DNA of 64,000 bases from NCBI RefSeq assembly GCF_011074955.1, contig NZ_WUQJ01000030.1, positions 1 through 64,000 on the forward strand. Reading direction: 5' to 3'. Below the pieces are notes generated by a model, which was given only the letters and a program-made list of their open reading frames with translations, did no database searches and was not told the DNA's origin. The translations under genes were made by a program, and so were the position numbers. Positions 21,547 through 35,571 of the stretch are shown piece by piece. Source of the stretch: Marinobacter caseinilyticus. Lineage in GTDB: Bacteria > Pseudomonadota > Gammaproteobacteria > Pseudomonadales > Oleiphilaceae. Every line of letters starts with the position of its first letter. Position 1 is the first letter of the stretch.

Positions 21547-22538
21547 AGCGTCGGAATGCGCCAGCCACCGGAAATCAGTCTTTGCACCAATCCGTGTTAT
21601 TGGATTTGGCTGTCCAGCATTTAATCGGTCGCCCGGGTGGCCGCTATGTTGATGGCACGTTTGGCCGTGGTGGGCACAGCAGGCTCATTTTGCAGCAACT
21701 GGATAGTGAAGGTCGCTTGCTGGGGATCGATAAAGACCCGGAGGCGGTTGGGTATGGCGAAGTGCTGGCGCAAGACGATGAGCGTTTTCAGATTCGTCAC
21801 GGCTCGTTCGCAGACCTGGCGGCGCTGACGAATGACTTCGGGTGGCCTGAGGTTGACGGCGTGCTGCTTGATTTGGGGGTGTCCTCCCCGCAATTGGATG
21901 ACGCCAGCCGTGGATTCAGTTTCATGAGAGACGGCCCACTGGATATGCGAATGAATCCGCTGCAAGCGCCCAGTGCGGCTCAATGGCTCAACAGCGCCGA
22001 TGAGCAAGACATTGCCAACGTTATTTACCGTTACGGTGAAGAGCGTTTTTCTCGCCGTATCGCCCGTGCGGTGGTGGCCAAGCGTATTGAAGAACCTCTG
22101 GAGACGACTCGTCAGCTCGCGGAGCTGGTGAGCAGTGCCGTACCCCGCAAAGACAAACACAAACATCCGGCGACCCGGACCTTTCAGGCCATCCGGATTT
22201 TTATCAATCGCGAACTGGAAGATCTGGAAACAGGGCTGCAGGCCGCCGTTGATCAGTTGGCGCCCGGTGGGCGCCTGGTCGTGATCAGTTTTCACTCGCT
22301 GGAAGACCGTATTGTAAAGCGCTTTATGCGGGATTTGGCTCGCGGGCCACAGCTTCCCCGCGGCTTGCCCGTGAAAGCCGTGGATACGGAATCGGAGTTT
22401 CGGCTGGTGACTAAAGCCTTGAAGGCGGAAGTCGGCGAGATCAGCGATAACGTCCGGGCGCGAAGCGCAGTGATGCGCGTGCTGGAACGACGTGGTGGGC
22501 CGAACGGCGAGCCGCGATATAAGGGAGATGAAGCATGA
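21543..22538 (+). CDS. rsmH: 16S rRNA m4C1402 methyltransferase
   Basis: A 331-residue SAM-dependent methyltransferase that modifies N4 of C1402 in 16S rRNA, the same nucleotide that RsmI methylates on the ribose. Seen: [13 protein letters not shown], the SAM loop [32 protein letters not shown], and [18 protein letters not shown], all standard for RsmH (MraW). Second gene of the dcw cluster. It overlaps mraZ and ftsL by four bases each. Confidence 0.97.
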   Translation: MKRRNAPATGNQSLHQSVLLDLAVQHLIGRPGGRYVDGTFGRGGHSRLILQQLDSEGRLLGIDKDPEAVGYGEVLAQDDERFQIRHGSFADLAALTNDFGWPEVDGVLLDLGVSSPQLDDASRGFSFMRDGPLDMRMNPLQAPSAAQWLNSADEQDIANVIYRYGEERFSRRIARAVVAKRIEEPLETTRQLAELVSSAVPRKDKHKHPATRTFQAIRIFINRELEDLETGLQAAVDQLAPGGRLVVISFHSLEDRIVKRFMRDLARGPQLPRGLPVKAVDTESEFRLVTKALKAEVGEISDNVRARSAVMRVLERRGGPNGEPRYKGDEA

Positions 22539-22957
22539 GTGCCGTTACCATCGAGCGTCCGGCCAAGACCGCGACCTTTAACAAGCAAGCCGTACGAGAA
22601 AGTGTTTCAAGCACCATTGGTCTGTCAAAGCAGATCTTTCAGACGCTGTGCCAGAAAAACATGCTGGTGTCCTTTGCGCTGGTGTTGGTGTTGATTGTCT
22701 CCGCTATCGGTGTGGTCATCAGTGCGCATGAGAATCGTCAGCTGTTTAATGCGCTGTCGGAACTGCACGCCGAAAGGGATGGCTATCAACGTGAGTGGAG
22801 TCAGTTGTTGCTCGAGCAGAGCGCGTTGAGCGCCCACGGACGCATTGAGCGAAGCGCTGCAGAGAAGCTGGTTATGACCGTTCCGGGAAAAGAATCGATA
22901 GTGCTCGTGCCAGTAGCAATGCCCTACATACTGGCCCATGAACAGGTCCAACAATAG
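22535..22957 (+). CDS. ftsL: Cell division protein FtsL
   Basis: A small bitopic membrane protein of the FtsQLB division complex. The 140-residue product has a cytoplasmic N-terminus of about 45 residues, one membrane segment (roughly 46-65, [20 protein letters not shown]), and a periplasmic leucine-zipper-like helix. Position between rsmH and ftsI and the 4-base overlap with rsmH support the call; sequence conservation of FtsL is low as usual. Confidence 0.93.
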   Translation: MSAVTIERPAKTATFNKQAVRESVSSTIGLSKQIFQTLCQKNMLVSFALVLVLIVSAIGVVISAHENRQLFNALSELHAERDGYQREWSQLLLEQSALSAHGRIERSAAEKLVMTVPGKESIVLVPVAMPYILAHEQVQQ

Positions 22958-22963
22958 CAGGTG

Positions 22964-24715
22964 ATGGCTTTGCCCCAGGAAGGACAAGCACAGACCAGAA
23001 TTCAGCGCCTAGCAGCCAGCTTCAAAGCCTGGCGGTACGGTACGGTGCTGGGTGTCTTTCTGGTGGTGGTCGGGGCATTGGCGTGGCGTCTCGTTGACCT
23101 CCATGTCGTGGATCAGGCCTTCCTCAGCAATCAGGGTGATGTGCGAACCATTCGAGTTGAGACCATCGATGCCCACCGCGGCATGATCACTGACCGTCAC
23201 GGCGAATCACTGGCGGTCAGCACCCCGATGATGACCATTTGGGCGAATCCAGGCGAAATGGACGCTGGGGATCCCCGGCTGAGCAGTGTTGCGCGCTTGC
23301 TTGGCGTGAATGAAGCCCGGCTCAGGGCGCGTCTGCGCCAGCACGAACAGCGTGAATTTATTTACATCAAACGCAAAGTTCAACCCACATTGGCCCGCGA
23401 GGTTGTTGCTGTTGAAGTGCCGGGACTCTATACCCGGCGCGAGTACCGCCGATACTACCCAGCGGGCGAAGTGACATCGCATGTGGTGGGATTTACCAAT
23501 ATTGATGAGCGCGGTCAGGAAGGGCTGGAGCTCTCCTACAACGAGTGGCTCAGCGGCGAAGTAGGTAGCAAGCGAGTACTGAAGGATAATCGCGGGCGGG
23601 TGATCAAGGATTTGTCACTGATTCGGGATGCCAAGCCCGGCCAGCAGATTGCTTTGAGCATTGATCTTCGATTGCAGTATTTGGCTTATCGTGAATTGAA
23701 GGCCGTCGTGCAGGCACATAACGCTCACGGTGGCACGCTGGTGATGCTCGATGTGGCCACCGGTGAAGTACTGGCCATGGTAAACCAGGATTCCTACAAC
23801 CCAAATGACCGCCAGCAGATGAGCCCTGACGGGATGCGCAACAAGGCGATCACGGACCTCTTTGAACCAGGCTCAACCATGAAGCCCGTTACCGTGGCAG
23901 CGGCGCTCGAAAGTGGTAAGTACACACCGTCATCCACCGTTGATACATCGCCTGGCTATCGTCGATTTGGCCGCTTTACGATCCGCGATACCAGCAACCA
24001 CCGAGTCCTGGATCTTGCCGGCATTATCGTAAAATCCAGCAACGTCGGCATCAGCCGCATCGCCACAGAGTTGGGTGGCGATGCAATCCGAGATCTGTAC
24101 TATCGGATGGGGTTGGGGCAGGCAACGGGCATTGGTTTTCCCGGCGAAGCAGTGGGTGTGTTGCCAAGTCCGCCTCGCTGGCGTCCGGTTGAGGAGGCCA
24201 CGCTGTCGTATGGCTACGGTCTCAGTGTCAATGCGCTTCAGTTGGCCCAAGCCTATATGGTGTTGGCCAATGGCGGCATTCGTTACCCGCTGAGTTTGCT
24301 GCGCCAGGACGAAGCCCCGCGGGGCGAGCGAGTGTTGTCTGAACGGGTCACCGCCGAGGTGCGCAAAATGTTGCGTTCCGCTGTTGAGGATGGAACTGGG
24401 AAGCGTGCTCAGTTGAGTTTTTATTCCGCAGGCGGAAAAACCGGCACGGTGCATCTGGTCGGTGAAAACGGTTATGAGAAGAGCCAGTACAAAGCCATTT
24501 TTGCCGGTATGGCGCCGATCGACCATCCACGTATTGTGACCGTCGTGGCCGTCGATGCCCCGCAAGGTGGGGAGTATTATGGAGGTGAGGTAGCCGCTCC
24601 GGTCTTTGCCCGCGTTATGGGCGATGCCTTGCGGTTGCTCAATGTGAAGCCTGAGCTGGAAATTGGTGAGGCGCCGTTGCGGAGGCACGCGCCGAAAACT
24701 GGTGAGCGGGGGTAA
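22964..24715 (+). CDS. ftsI: Septal peptidoglycan transpeptidase (PBP3)
   Basis: The class B penicillin-binding protein that crosslinks septal peptidoglycan with FtsW. The 583-residue product has one N-terminal membrane helix (about 25-45), a pedestal domain (RGMITDRHGESLAVS) and the transpeptidase domain with the active serine in GSTMKP (Ser near 304), the SSN triad member in KSSNVG, and KTGT in GGKTGTVHL. A GTG at 22961 directly precedes the ATG and is an alternative. It follows ftsL at once and precedes murE by four bases. Confidence 0.97.
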   Translation: MALPQEGQAQTRIQRLAASFKAWRYGTVLGVFLVVVGALAWRLVDLHVVDQAFLSNQGDVRTIRVETIDAHRGMITDRHGESLAVSTPMMTIWANPGEMDAGDPRLSSVARLLGVNEARLRARLRQHEQREFIYIKRKVQPTLAREVVAVEVPGLYTRREYRRYYPAGEVTSHVVGFTNIDERGQEGLELSYNEWLSGEVGSKRVLKDNRGRVIKDLSLIRDAKPGQQIALSIDLRLQYLAYRELKAVVQAHNAHGGTLVMLDVATGEVLAMVNQDSYNPNDRQQMSPDGMRNKAITDLFEPGSTMKPVTVAAALESGKYTPSSTVDTSPGYRRFGRFTIRDTSNHRVLDLAGIIVKSSNVGISRIATELGGDAIRDLYYRMGLGQATGIGFPGEAVGVLPSPPRWRPVEEATLSYGYGLSVNALQLAQAYMVLANGGIRYPLSLLRQDEAPRGERVLSERVTAEVRKMLRSAVEDGTGKRAQLSFYSAGGKTGTVHLVGENGYEKSQYKAIFAGMAPIDHPRIVTVVAVDAPQGGEYYGGEVAAPVFARVMGDALRLLNVKPELEIGEAPLRRHAPKTGERG

Positions 24716-24719
24716 ACCT

Positions 24720-26204
24720 ATGTGCATCACATCGCTAAGTACATTGCTGCAGGGTATTGCGCCGTTGCCTTCCGTATTCGATGTCACCATTCATGGCTTG
24801 AAGACGGACAGCCGGGAAGTGCGCCCCGGCGATGCCTTCATCGCCTTGTCGGGCGCTCTGACGCCGGCAGACCACTACTTGGAGCCGGCGATTAACGCCG
24901 GAGCCACGGTTATCTTGCTTGAGTCAGATCAGGAAGGTGAGTGCTCGGAGCGCCACGGTGCGCTTGTGGTTCCGGTCAAAGACCTTAAGTCGAAACTGGG
25001 CACGATCGCCGACCGGTTCTATGAGCATCCCTCCCAGCGCCTGAGAGTTCTGGGCGTTACGGGTACAAATGGAAAGACGTCCGTCGCACATTTCTTATCG
25101 CAGCTTCTGAGCGACACCGGAACCCCGTGTGGAATGATCGGTACGCTGGGTTGCGGCATGCCAGGGCGACTGCAATCGACGAACCATACGACGCCGGATG
25201 TCGTGCACGTAAATGCGAACCTGTCCTATATCCTTTCGCAGGGTGGTCGCGCAGCCGCAATGGAAGTTTCCTCGCATGCGCTTGAACAAGGTCGGGTCGA
25301 TGGTGTGAGTATCACCGGGGCTGTGTTCACCAATCTGACCCGTGATCACCTTGACTATCACGGGTCGATGGCCGCCTACGGCAACGCCAAGGCCAAGTTG
25401 TTTTTGCGCGAGGGGCTGCATTTCTCAGTTATTAACTTTGATGACCCGTTTGGCCGTCAGCTTTATGAGCAGTTGGAGGGGCAATGTGACCGTGTCCGCT
25501 ATAGCTTGCACGAACCCCAAACCGAACTTTGGTTAACAGACTACCAGCCCGATGCCGATGGTTTTTCGGCGTCCCTTGATGGGCTCTGGGGGCCCTTTAA
25601 CATAACCACCTCGCTGTTGGGCAGCTTCAATGTCAGCAACGTCATGGCCGCCATGGCGGCAGTTCTGAGTCTCGGTGTTCCGCTGGACCGAGTGGTAGCT
25701 GCGGCTGGTCGTCTTGCGCCGCCCCCCGGGCGACTGGAATCCTACGCCGGACTCGGCGGGGTCAGAGTGATCGTTGATTATGCCCACACCCCGGATGCGC
25801 TCAGCAACGCGTTGGCCGCGTTGAGGCCCCATGCCGATGGCGACCTGATCTGTGTATTCGGTTGCGGTGGTGATCGTGACGCGGGCAAGCGCCCGGAAAT
25901 GGCCAGGGAAGCCGAAAAGGGCGCCGACCGAGTCATTGTGACAGACGATAACCCTCGGTCAGAACACCCGGATGCGATTGCGCGGGAGATTTTCAGCGGT
26001 TTTGAGGCGCCTGATCACGCTCAGCTTATTCATGATCGCGCGCTCGCTATTCGCACTGCGATTGAGCAAGCCCGGTCCGGTGACGTCGTACTGATTGCCG
26101 GTAAGGGCCACGAGACCTGGCAGGAAACAGCTGGCCAGCGGGTGCCTTTCAGTGATTCCGAGCATGTACGCTCAGCGCTGTCACTGACCGGAGGTGTTGC
26201 ATGA
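24720..26204 (+). CDS. murE: UDP-MurNAc-tripeptide synthetase (meso-DAP adding)
   Basis: MurE adds the third residue of the stem peptide. The 494-residue product has the ATP loop GTNGKTS (115-121), the carbamylated-lysine region EVSSHALEQGRVDG and the C-terminal domain. The specificity motif DNPR at 410-413 indicates meso-diaminopimelate, not lysine. ATG at 24720 has GGGGGT before it; the frame also runs upstream inside ftsI but that is not the likely start. It overlaps murF by four bases. Confidence 0.97.
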   Translation: MCITSLSTLLQGIAPLPSVFDVTIHGLKTDSREVRPGDAFIALSGALTPADHYLEPAINAGATVILLESDQEGECSERHGALVVPVKDLKSKLGTIADRFYEHPSQRLRVLGVTGTNGKTSVAHFLSQLLSDTGTPCGMIGTLGCGMPGRLQSTNHTTPDVVHVNANLSYILSQGGRAAAMEVSSHALEQGRVDGVSITGAVFTNLTRDHLDYHGSMAAYGNAKAKLFLREGLHFSVINFDDPFGRQLYEQLEGQCDRVRYSLHEPQTELWLTDYQPDADGFSASLDGLWGPFNITTSLLGSFNVSNVMAAMAAVLSLGVPLDRVVAAAGRLAPPPGRLESYAGLGGVRVIVDYAHTPDALSNALAALRPHADGDLICVFGCGGDRDAGKRPEMAREAEKGADRVIVTDDNPRSEHPDAIAREIFSGFEAPDHAQLIHDRALAIRTAIEQARSGDVVLIAGKGHETWQETAGQRVPFSDSEHVRSALSLTGGVA

Positions 26205-27580
26205 TGCGCCAGTTTTCATTGCTTGAAGCCGCCGGCTGGATGGGCGCAAGCGGTGGGGTCAAAGACGGGTATTTCAGTGGTGTGTCTACGGATACCCGGT
26301 CGCTGCAGTCTGGCGACCTGTTTGTGGCCCTGCGCGGCGAGAATTTTGACGGCCACCGTTTTATTGAGATGGCGGAGCAAGCTGGCGCTGTAGCCGCTGT
26401 GGTTGACGAGTGCAACACGACCTGTACCTTGCCGCAATTGCAGGTGGCAGACACGACCGCCGCCTTGGCGGATTTGGCGCAGGGCAATCGTCGTGAGAGT
26501 CGAGCGCGGGTTGTGGCCATCACCGGCAGCAGCGGCAAGACAACGGTCAAAGAAATGGTGGCATCCATCCTTCAACAGGTGGATAGCACGCTGGCGACCC
26601 AAGGCAACCTGAACAATCACATTGGCGTACCCCTGACGTTGTTTCGACTGACGCCAACGCATCGTTTTGCAGTGATTGAACTGGGTGCCAGTGGCTTGGG
26701 GGAAATTGCTCACACTGTCGCCATCGTGCGTCCGGATGTGGCGATTATTACCAACGCAGCCGAAGCGCATCTTGAGGGCTTTGGCAGCTATGGGAATGTG
26801 GTGCAAGCGAAAGGCGAAATCATCGATGGGGTACCGGCACTGGGATCGGTAATTCTCAATCACGATGACGCCGCCTTTGATCAATGGCGCCAGCGCGCTG
26901 GCAACCGAAAGGTTGTGACGGTGACCGGCCACACCGACGGTCAATCCGGCCAGTCGGTGGACTACCGTTGTGATGATTGGTCAATCGTCGATGCCGAACA
27001 GCGGATGCGTGTGCAGGGTCCGGATCGATGGAGTTGCAATGTGAGCCTTTCACTGCTGGGTGATCACAACAGGCTTAATGCCTTGCTTGCCATTGCGGCT
27101 GCGCGTGAACTGGGTGTCGATAATCAGGCCATTCAGGCCGGCTTGGCGGCTATTCAGCCGGTGCCAGGGCGCCTTCAGCCGATAGTCCTGAGTCCGGACG
27201 TGGTTGTGATCGATGACAGCTACAATGCCAACCCGGCGTCAATGAGAGCAGCGCTTTCTGTGCTTGCTTCGCGGCCGGGCAACCGGATTGTGGTTCTGGG
27301 TGCCATGGCGGAACTGGGTCCCGACGCTGACAGATTGCACCGGGAAGTCGGTGCGTTCGCAAAGGCATTGGGCATTGTGCAACTGCTTGCGGTGGGTGAC
27401 GGCGCGAAAGGCTACCTTGCCGGATTTGGTGAAGGCGGCCGTGCTTGTCATGACCATGGCGAAGCGATTGAGTTTTTGAAACAGCAGCTCGCCGCACCGG
27501 TTACGGTGCTGGTGAAAGGATCTCGTAGTTCCGCCATGAATGTCGTGGTAGAGGGAATTCAACACAAGGTGACACGCTAA
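26201..27580 (+). CDS. murF: UDP-MurNAc-tripeptide D-Ala-D-Ala ligase
   Basis: MurF adds D-Ala-D-Ala to complete the UDP-MurNAc-pentapeptide. The 459-residue Mur ligase has the ATP loop [25 protein letters not shown], the block [12 protein letters not shown], and [15 protein letters not shown] in the C-terminal part. The start is one of two adjacent ATG codons. The stop codon shares one base with the mraY start (TAATG). Confidence 0.97.
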   Translation: MMRQFSLLEAAGWMGASGGVKDGYFSGVSTDTRSLQSGDLFVALRGENFDGHRFIEMAEQAGAVAAVVDECNTTCTLPQLQVADTTAALADLAQGNRRESRARVVAITGSSGKTTVKEMVASILQQVDSTLATQGNLNNHIGVPLTLFRLTPTHRFAVIELGASGLGEIAHTVAIVRPDVAIITNAAEAHLEGFGSYGNVVQAKGEIIDGVPALGSVILNHDDAAFDQWRQRAGNRKVVTVTGHTDGQSGQSVDYRCDDWSIVDAEQRMRVQGPDRWSCNVSLSLLGDHNRLNALLAIAAARELGVDNQAIQAGLAAIQPVPGRLQPIVLSPDVVVIDDSYNANPASMRAALSVLASRPGNRIVVLGAMAELGPDADRLHREVGAFAKALGIVQLLAVGDGAKGYLAGFGEGGRACHDHGEAIEFLKQQLAAPVTVLVKGSRSSAMNVVVEGIQHKVTR

Positions 27581-28665
27581 TGCTGCTCTGGCTGACAGAG
27601 ATACTTTCAGAATACTTCACGTCACTGGCAGTGTTTCAGTATCTGACGCTTCGTGGCATCTGCGGCATTCTGACCGCATTGATGATCTCCCTGCTGATTG
27701 GCCCGGTAATGATCCGCAAATTGAGTCAATACCAAATCGGGCAATCGGTTCGGGACGATGGCCCGCAGACCCACCTGAGCAAGGCCGGCACCCCCACAAT
27801 GGGCGGAGCACTGATCCTGGTCGCCATCACGGTCAGCACATTATTGTGGGCGGACCTGAGTAACCGGTATGTGTGGGTCAGTCTGTTGGTCACCATGTTT
27901 TTTGGCGTGATCGGTTGGGTCGACGACTATCGCAAAGTGGTGGAGCGTAATCCGCGTGGTCTGCCGGGTCGCTGGAAGTATTTCTGGCAGTCGATTATCG
28001 GGGCGATCGCCGCTTTCTGGTTGTATTACAGCGCGACACTGCCGCAGGAAACGTCTCTCTTCGTGCCAGTGTTCAAGGAAGTCTCGTTGACACTAGGGCC
28101 AGTGCTTTTCGTTTTGCTGACCTACTTCGTGGTTGTGGGCAGTAGCAATGCCGTCAACCTGACCGACGGTCTGGATGGGCTGGCCATCATGCCAACGGTC
28201 ATGGTCGCCGCCGCGCTGGGTATTTTTGCGTACCTCTCGGGGCACGCGCAGTTTGCCAACTATCTGCTGATTCCCCATTTGCCGGGAACCGGCGAATTGA
28301 TCGTGTTTTGCGGCGCACTGGTGGGCGCTGGGCTGGGCTTCCTCTGGTTCAACACCTACCCGGCACAAGTCTTCATGGGAGATGTGGGCGCTCTGGCTCT
28401 GGGCGCGGCGCTGGGGGTTGTCGCGGTGATCGTGCGCCAGGAGATCGTGCTGTTCGTTATGGGCGGTGTGTTTGTGATGGAGACGGTCTCGGTGATCTTG
28501 CAGGTGGCATCGTTCCGGTTGACTGGTCGGCGCATATTTCGTATGGCGCCGCTACACCATCATTTTGAATTGAAAGGCTGGCCAGAGCCGCGGGTTATTG
28601 TGCGTTTTTGGGTAGTCACGGTTGTTCTGGTGTTGGTTGGACTGGCCACACTGAAAATTCGATAG
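27580..28665 (+). CDS. mraY: Phospho-MurNAc-pentapeptide transferase
   Basis: An integral membrane enzyme that moves phospho-MurNAc-pentapeptide onto undecaprenyl phosphate to make lipid I. The 361-residue protein has about ten transmembrane helices. Signature sequences are GTPTMGG near residue 70, [27 protein letters not shown] with the catalytic aspartates, and [14 protein letters not shown] near the C-terminus. It overlaps murF by one base and precedes murD by 16 bases. Confidence 0.98.
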   Translation: MLLWLTEILSEYFTSLAVFQYLTLRGICGILTALMISLLIGPVMIRKLSQYQIGQSVRDDGPQTHLSKAGTPTMGGALILVAITVSTLLWADLSNRYVWVSLLVTMFFGVIGWVDDYRKVVERNPRGLPGRWKYFWQSIIGAIAAFWLYYSATLPQETSLFVPVFKEVSLTLGPVLFVLLTYFVVVGSSNAVNLTDGLDGLAIMPTVMVAAALGIFAYLSGHAQFANYLLIPHLPGTGELIVFCGALVGAGLGFLWFNTYPAQVFMGDVGALALGAALGVVAVIVRQEIVLFVMGGVFVMETVSVILQVASFRLTGRRIFRMAPLHHHFELKGWPEPRVIVRFWVVTVVLVLVGLATLKIR

Positions 28666-28681
28666 GCGAAGCGGGCAAGAC

Positions 28682-30022
28682 ATGAGTGTCATAGTTTCAG
28701 ATCGTCGCACATTGGTGGTAGGACTCGGTAAAACCGGGCTCTCCTGCGTGCGTTACCTGCTGGCGCAGGGACGAGATGTTGCCGTGGCTGACAATCGCCT
28801 ATCGCCGCCGGGGTTGCAGACATTAAGCGCGCAATGGCCAGAGGTTCCGGTGCATTTGGGGGCCTTTGATGCCGACCTGTTTGCCGGTTTTAATGAGCTG
28901 GTTGTCAGTCCGGGGCTGAGCATCAAGGAACCGGCCATTCAGGCGGCGGTTGAGCGTGGCGCCCGAGTGCGGGGTGACATCGATCTGTTCAGCGACGCCG
29001 CTACGGCACCGATCATTGCCATTACCGGCTCAAACGGCAAGACCACCGTCACAACGTTACTGGGCGAGATGGCACGAGCGGCGGGCAAGCGGGTGGCCAT
29101 TGGCGGCAACATTGGGACACCGGCATTGGATTTGCTGGACCAGGACGCCGAACTTTATATTCTGGAGTTGTCGAGCTTTCAGCTCGAAACTACCCAGGCG
29201 TTGGGTGCGCTGGCCGCCACCGTGCTCAATGTCAGTGATGACCATATGGATCGCTACCCCTCAAAATTGGCTTATTTCCAGGCCAAGCAGAGAATATTCA
29301 ATGGTGCTCAAAATGCCATCGTTAATCTGGACGACCCGCTAAGCACACCGATGGCCCGCGATAACCTCCGTTTCATCTGTTTCGGTCGCCACCGGATCAA
29401 CCCCGATACCTTCAGTACCCGCGACGATGATGGTGGCACTTGGGTGACTTATGGTTTCGACAACCTAATCCGGGACACGGAGCTGTCGTTACTGGGGGGA
29501 CACAATCTCAGCAATATTATGGCCGCTCTGGCACTGGGTCAGGCCGCAGGCTTGCCTATGGCGGTCATGCTCGATACCGCACGGGCGTTTCGAGGTCTGC
29601 CACACCGGTGCGAATTTGTGCGCACGGTGGCCGGTGTCGACTACATCAATGATTCCAAGGGTACCAATGTGGGGGCAACGGTTGCGGCCATCAGAAGCCT
29701 GGCACCCCACAATGGAAAAGTTGTGTTAATTGCCGGTGGTGATGGCAAGGGCGCTGATTTCTCTCCTTTGCGAGAGCCGGTCGCTCACCATTGCCGGTTG
29801 GTTATTCTGATCGGGCGGGACGCTCCGCTCTTGGCCGGGACACTGGGCGCCGATGTGGTCACGGAATCTGTCAGCAGTCTGGCCGAAGCCGTTGCGTTGG
29901 CGTCGGAAATGTCGGTGCCGGGGGACCGCGTACTATTATCGCCGGCTTGCGCCAGTTTCGATATGTTCCGTAGTTACGAAGATCGCGGCGAGCAATTCAG
30001 GCAACAGGTGGAGCTACTATGA
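28682..30022 (+). CDS. murD: UDP-MurNAc-L-Ala D-glutamate ligase
   Basis: MurD attaches D-Glu to UDP-MurNAc-L-Ala. The 446-residue product has the N-terminal nucleotide fold (LVVGLGKTGLSC), the ATP loop ITGSNGKTTVTTLLG, the ELSSFQLETT block, NVSDDHMDRY, and a C-terminal LSPACASFDMFRSYEDRGEQF motif that is nearly invariant in MurD. It overlaps ftsW by four bases. Confidence 0.97.
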   Translation: MSVIVSDRRTLVVGLGKTGLSCVRYLLAQGRDVAVADNRLSPPGLQTLSAQWPEVPVHLGAFDADLFAGFNELVVSPGLSIKEPAIQAAVERGARVRGDIDLFSDAATAPIIAITGSNGKTTVTTLLGEMARAAGKRVAIGGNIGTPALDLLDQDAELYILELSSFQLETTQALGALAATVLNVSDDHMDRYPSKLAYFQAKQRIFNGAQNAIVNLDDPLSTPMARDNLRFICFGRHRINPDTFSTRDDDGGTWVTYGFDNLIRDTELSLLGGHNLSNIMAALALGQAAGLPMAVMLDTARAFRGLPHRCEFVRTVAGVDYINDSKGTNVGATVAAIRSLAPHNGKVVLIAGGDGKGADFSPLREPVAHHCRLVILIGRDAPLLAGTLGADVVTESVSSLAEAVALASEMSVPGDRVLLSPACASFDMFRSYEDRGEQFRQQVELL

Positions 30023-31233
30023 TCCGGCCTGACCTGACGTTGACCAACCTGTCCATCCGTGAAGGCGTAAATCCACTGCCTTGGCTGTTAATGAGTGCCA
30101 TTGCTTTATTGGTCATGGGTATTGTGATGATCTCATCAGCCTCAATGGATATGGCGGGTGAGGTTATGGGAAACAGCTACCACTTTGTGATCCGCCAGCT
30201 GATTTTCGTTTGCCTTGGATGCGCCCTGGCACTGATCGCGGCTAATGTTCCGCTCGCTTGGTGGGAACGCAGCGGGTGGTTGCTGCTGGGTGTGGGCCTA
30301 TTTGTGTTGTTGTTGGTGCTTACGCCAATCGGGCGGACGGTCAATGGCTCTACCCGCTGGATCCCGTTTGGCCTGTTCAATGTTCAGGTGTCTGAAATCG
30401 CGAAAGTGTGTTTGATTGCCTACCTTGCCGGTTACGTGGTGCGCCGGCGGGAAGAGCTGGTCAATACCTGGGCCGGCTTTCTGAAACCGGTGGTCGTGTT
30501 GACGGTCGCTTCGATACTGCTTGTCATCGAGCCGGATTTTGGTGCCACCGTGGTATTGATGACAGCCGCAATGGGCATGATTTTCCTCAGCGGGGTCCGG
30601 CTGAGCCGGTTTCTGCCCTTGATAGCCTCCTGCGTATTCATTGGTACGGTGCTCATCCTTACTCAGCCTTACCGCCTTAAGCGGGTGGTGAGTTATCTGG
30701 ACCCCTGGAAAGACCAGTTCGACAGCGGCTATCAGCTGACCCAGTCCCTGATAGCGTTCGGTCGGGGTGATTGGGCCGGCGTCGGCCTTGGTAACTCCGT
30801 GCAAAAATTGTTTTATCTGCCGGAGGCGCACACCGATTTTATTTTTGCCATTACAGCCGAAGAGTTCGGTTTGGTGGGGTCTCTGGGGACTCTGTTGCTG
30901 TTCACCATTCTGGTGGTCGCAGGATTTACCATCGCGCGTCGTGCTGAAAAAGCAGAGATGCCATTTGCGGCCTGTTTTGGCTATGGCATTACCCTGCTAA
31001 TTGGCTTGCAGGCCACCATTAATATGGCAGTCGCAACCGGTTTGCTGCCGACCAAAGGCCTGACACTGCCACTGATGAGTTACGGCGGCAGCAGTTTGTT
31101 AATGACCTGTATTTGCATTGGCATACTGGCTCGGGTGGAGATGGAGCGCACGGCAATGGCTCGCTCGTCTGACACCGGCGCCCAGCAATCCGCGTCCCCG
31201 AGAAAGCCCAAGGGAGGTGCAGTCTATGAGTAG
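30019..31233 (+). CDS. ftsW: Septal peptidoglycan polymerase FtsW
   Basis: A SEDS-family glycosyltransferase that polymerises lipid II at the septum with FtsI. The 404-residue protein has about ten membrane helices; typical blocks are NGSTRWIPFG, QVSEIAKVCLIAYLA, VIEPDFGATVV, PEAHTDFIFAITAEEFG and LPLMSYGGSSL. The overlap with murG is eight bases, and the murG ribosome-binding site lies within the ftsW end. Confidence 0.97.
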   Translation: MIRPDLTLTNLSIREGVNPLPWLLMSAIALLVMGIVMISSASMDMAGEVMGNSYHFVIRQLIFVCLGCALALIAANVPLAWWERSGWLLLGVGLFVLLLVLTPIGRTVNGSTRWIPFGLFNVQVSEIAKVCLIAYLAGYVVRRREELVNTWAGFLKPVVVLTVASILLVIEPDFGATVVLMTAAMGMIFLSGVRLSRFLPLIASCVFIGTVLILTQPYRLKRVVSYLDPWKDQFDSGYQLTQSLIAFGRGDWAGVGLGNSVQKLFYLPEAHTDFIFAITAEEFGLVGSLGTLLLFTILVVAGFTIARRAEKAEMPFAACFGYGITLLIGLQATINMAVATGLLPTKGLTLPLMSYGGSSLLMTCICIGILARVEMERTAMARSSDTGAQQSASPRKPKGGAVYE

Positions 31234-32300
31234 CAAGCGCTTCCTGATCATGGCCGGCGGAACCGGGGGGCATGTATTCCCCGCGCTCGCAACTGCCCGG
31301 ATGCTGCAATCTCTCGGCCATTCGGTGCATTGGCTGGGTTCGGCCGGTGGCATGGAGGCGAGGCTGATCAGCGATACAGACATTCCGTTGTCGCTGATTG
31401 CGGTTTCGGGACTGCGGGGTAAAGGTAAACTGGCCTTGTTGGCGGCGCCATACAAGCTGCTCAAAGGCCTGTTGCAGGCGCTGCGTGTCGTGCGCTCGGT
31501 CAAGCCCGACTGCGTGATTGGTATGGGCGGCTTCGTGACGGGGCCAGGTGGAGTCGCTGCATGGTTGACCCGTACACCTTTGCTGGTACATGAACAAAAT
31601 GCGGTCGCCGGCATGACCAACCGTGTCTTGGCGCGCTTCGCAGAAACCGTTATGGAAGCGTTCCCCAACAGTTTTGGGGCACCGGTGGTGACCCGTTGCA
31701 CGGGCAATCCGGTACGGGAAGATTTGGCCGCCCTGGCTGCACCAAATGAGCGTATGGCTGGCCGGCAGGGCGCTCTCAAATTACTGGTTGTGGGCGGAAG
31801 CCTGGGCGCGCAGGCAATCAACCAATGCGTGCCGGCTGCCTTGGCTGAAATGAGCCCTGAAACTCGGCCGATGGTGATTCATCAATGTGGTGAAAAAAAT
31901 CTGGATGCAACTTGCGCCGCTTACGACGCTGCTGGAATCGAAGCTCAAGTCAAGCCCTTCATCAATGACATGGCGGAAGCCTATGGCTGGGCGGATATTG
32001 TCCTTTGCCGAGCCGGCGCCCTGACCATTGCCGAGCTGTGCGCGGCTGGACTGGGGGCCATACTGGTGCCGTTTCCTCATGCGGTCGACGATCACCAGAC
32101 TCGAAATGCCGAACACATGGTCCAAACAAAGGCGGCCATGTTGATCCCACAAGACAAATTAACCGCGGCTGTGCTGGCGGAAACCCTAACCGACCTGGTG
32201 GCTGATCGCGACCGGGTCCTGGCTATGGCGACGTCGGCCCGGTCGCTGGCGCGCCCTGACGCGACGGAGCGAGTAGTGAATTACTGTCTGGAGGCTGCTC

Positions 32301-32308
<8 letters not shown>
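31226..32308 (+). CDS. murG: Lipid II-forming GlcNAc transferase
   Basis: MurG transfers GlcNAc from UDP-GlcNAc to lipid I, giving lipid II, on the inner face of the membrane. The 360-residue GT-B enzyme shows [14 protein letters not shown] at the N-terminus, [15 protein letters not shown], the loop [12 protein letters not shown], and [24 protein letters not shown] in the sugar-nucleotide domain. The ATG at 31226 has AGGGAGG nine bases before it. It overlaps ftsW by 8 bases and murC by 8 bases. Confidence 0.97.
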
Positions 32309-35536
<3,228 letters not shown>

Positions 35537-35571
35537 ACCCATTTTTATGGACCTACAGTTTGGTGAATTAC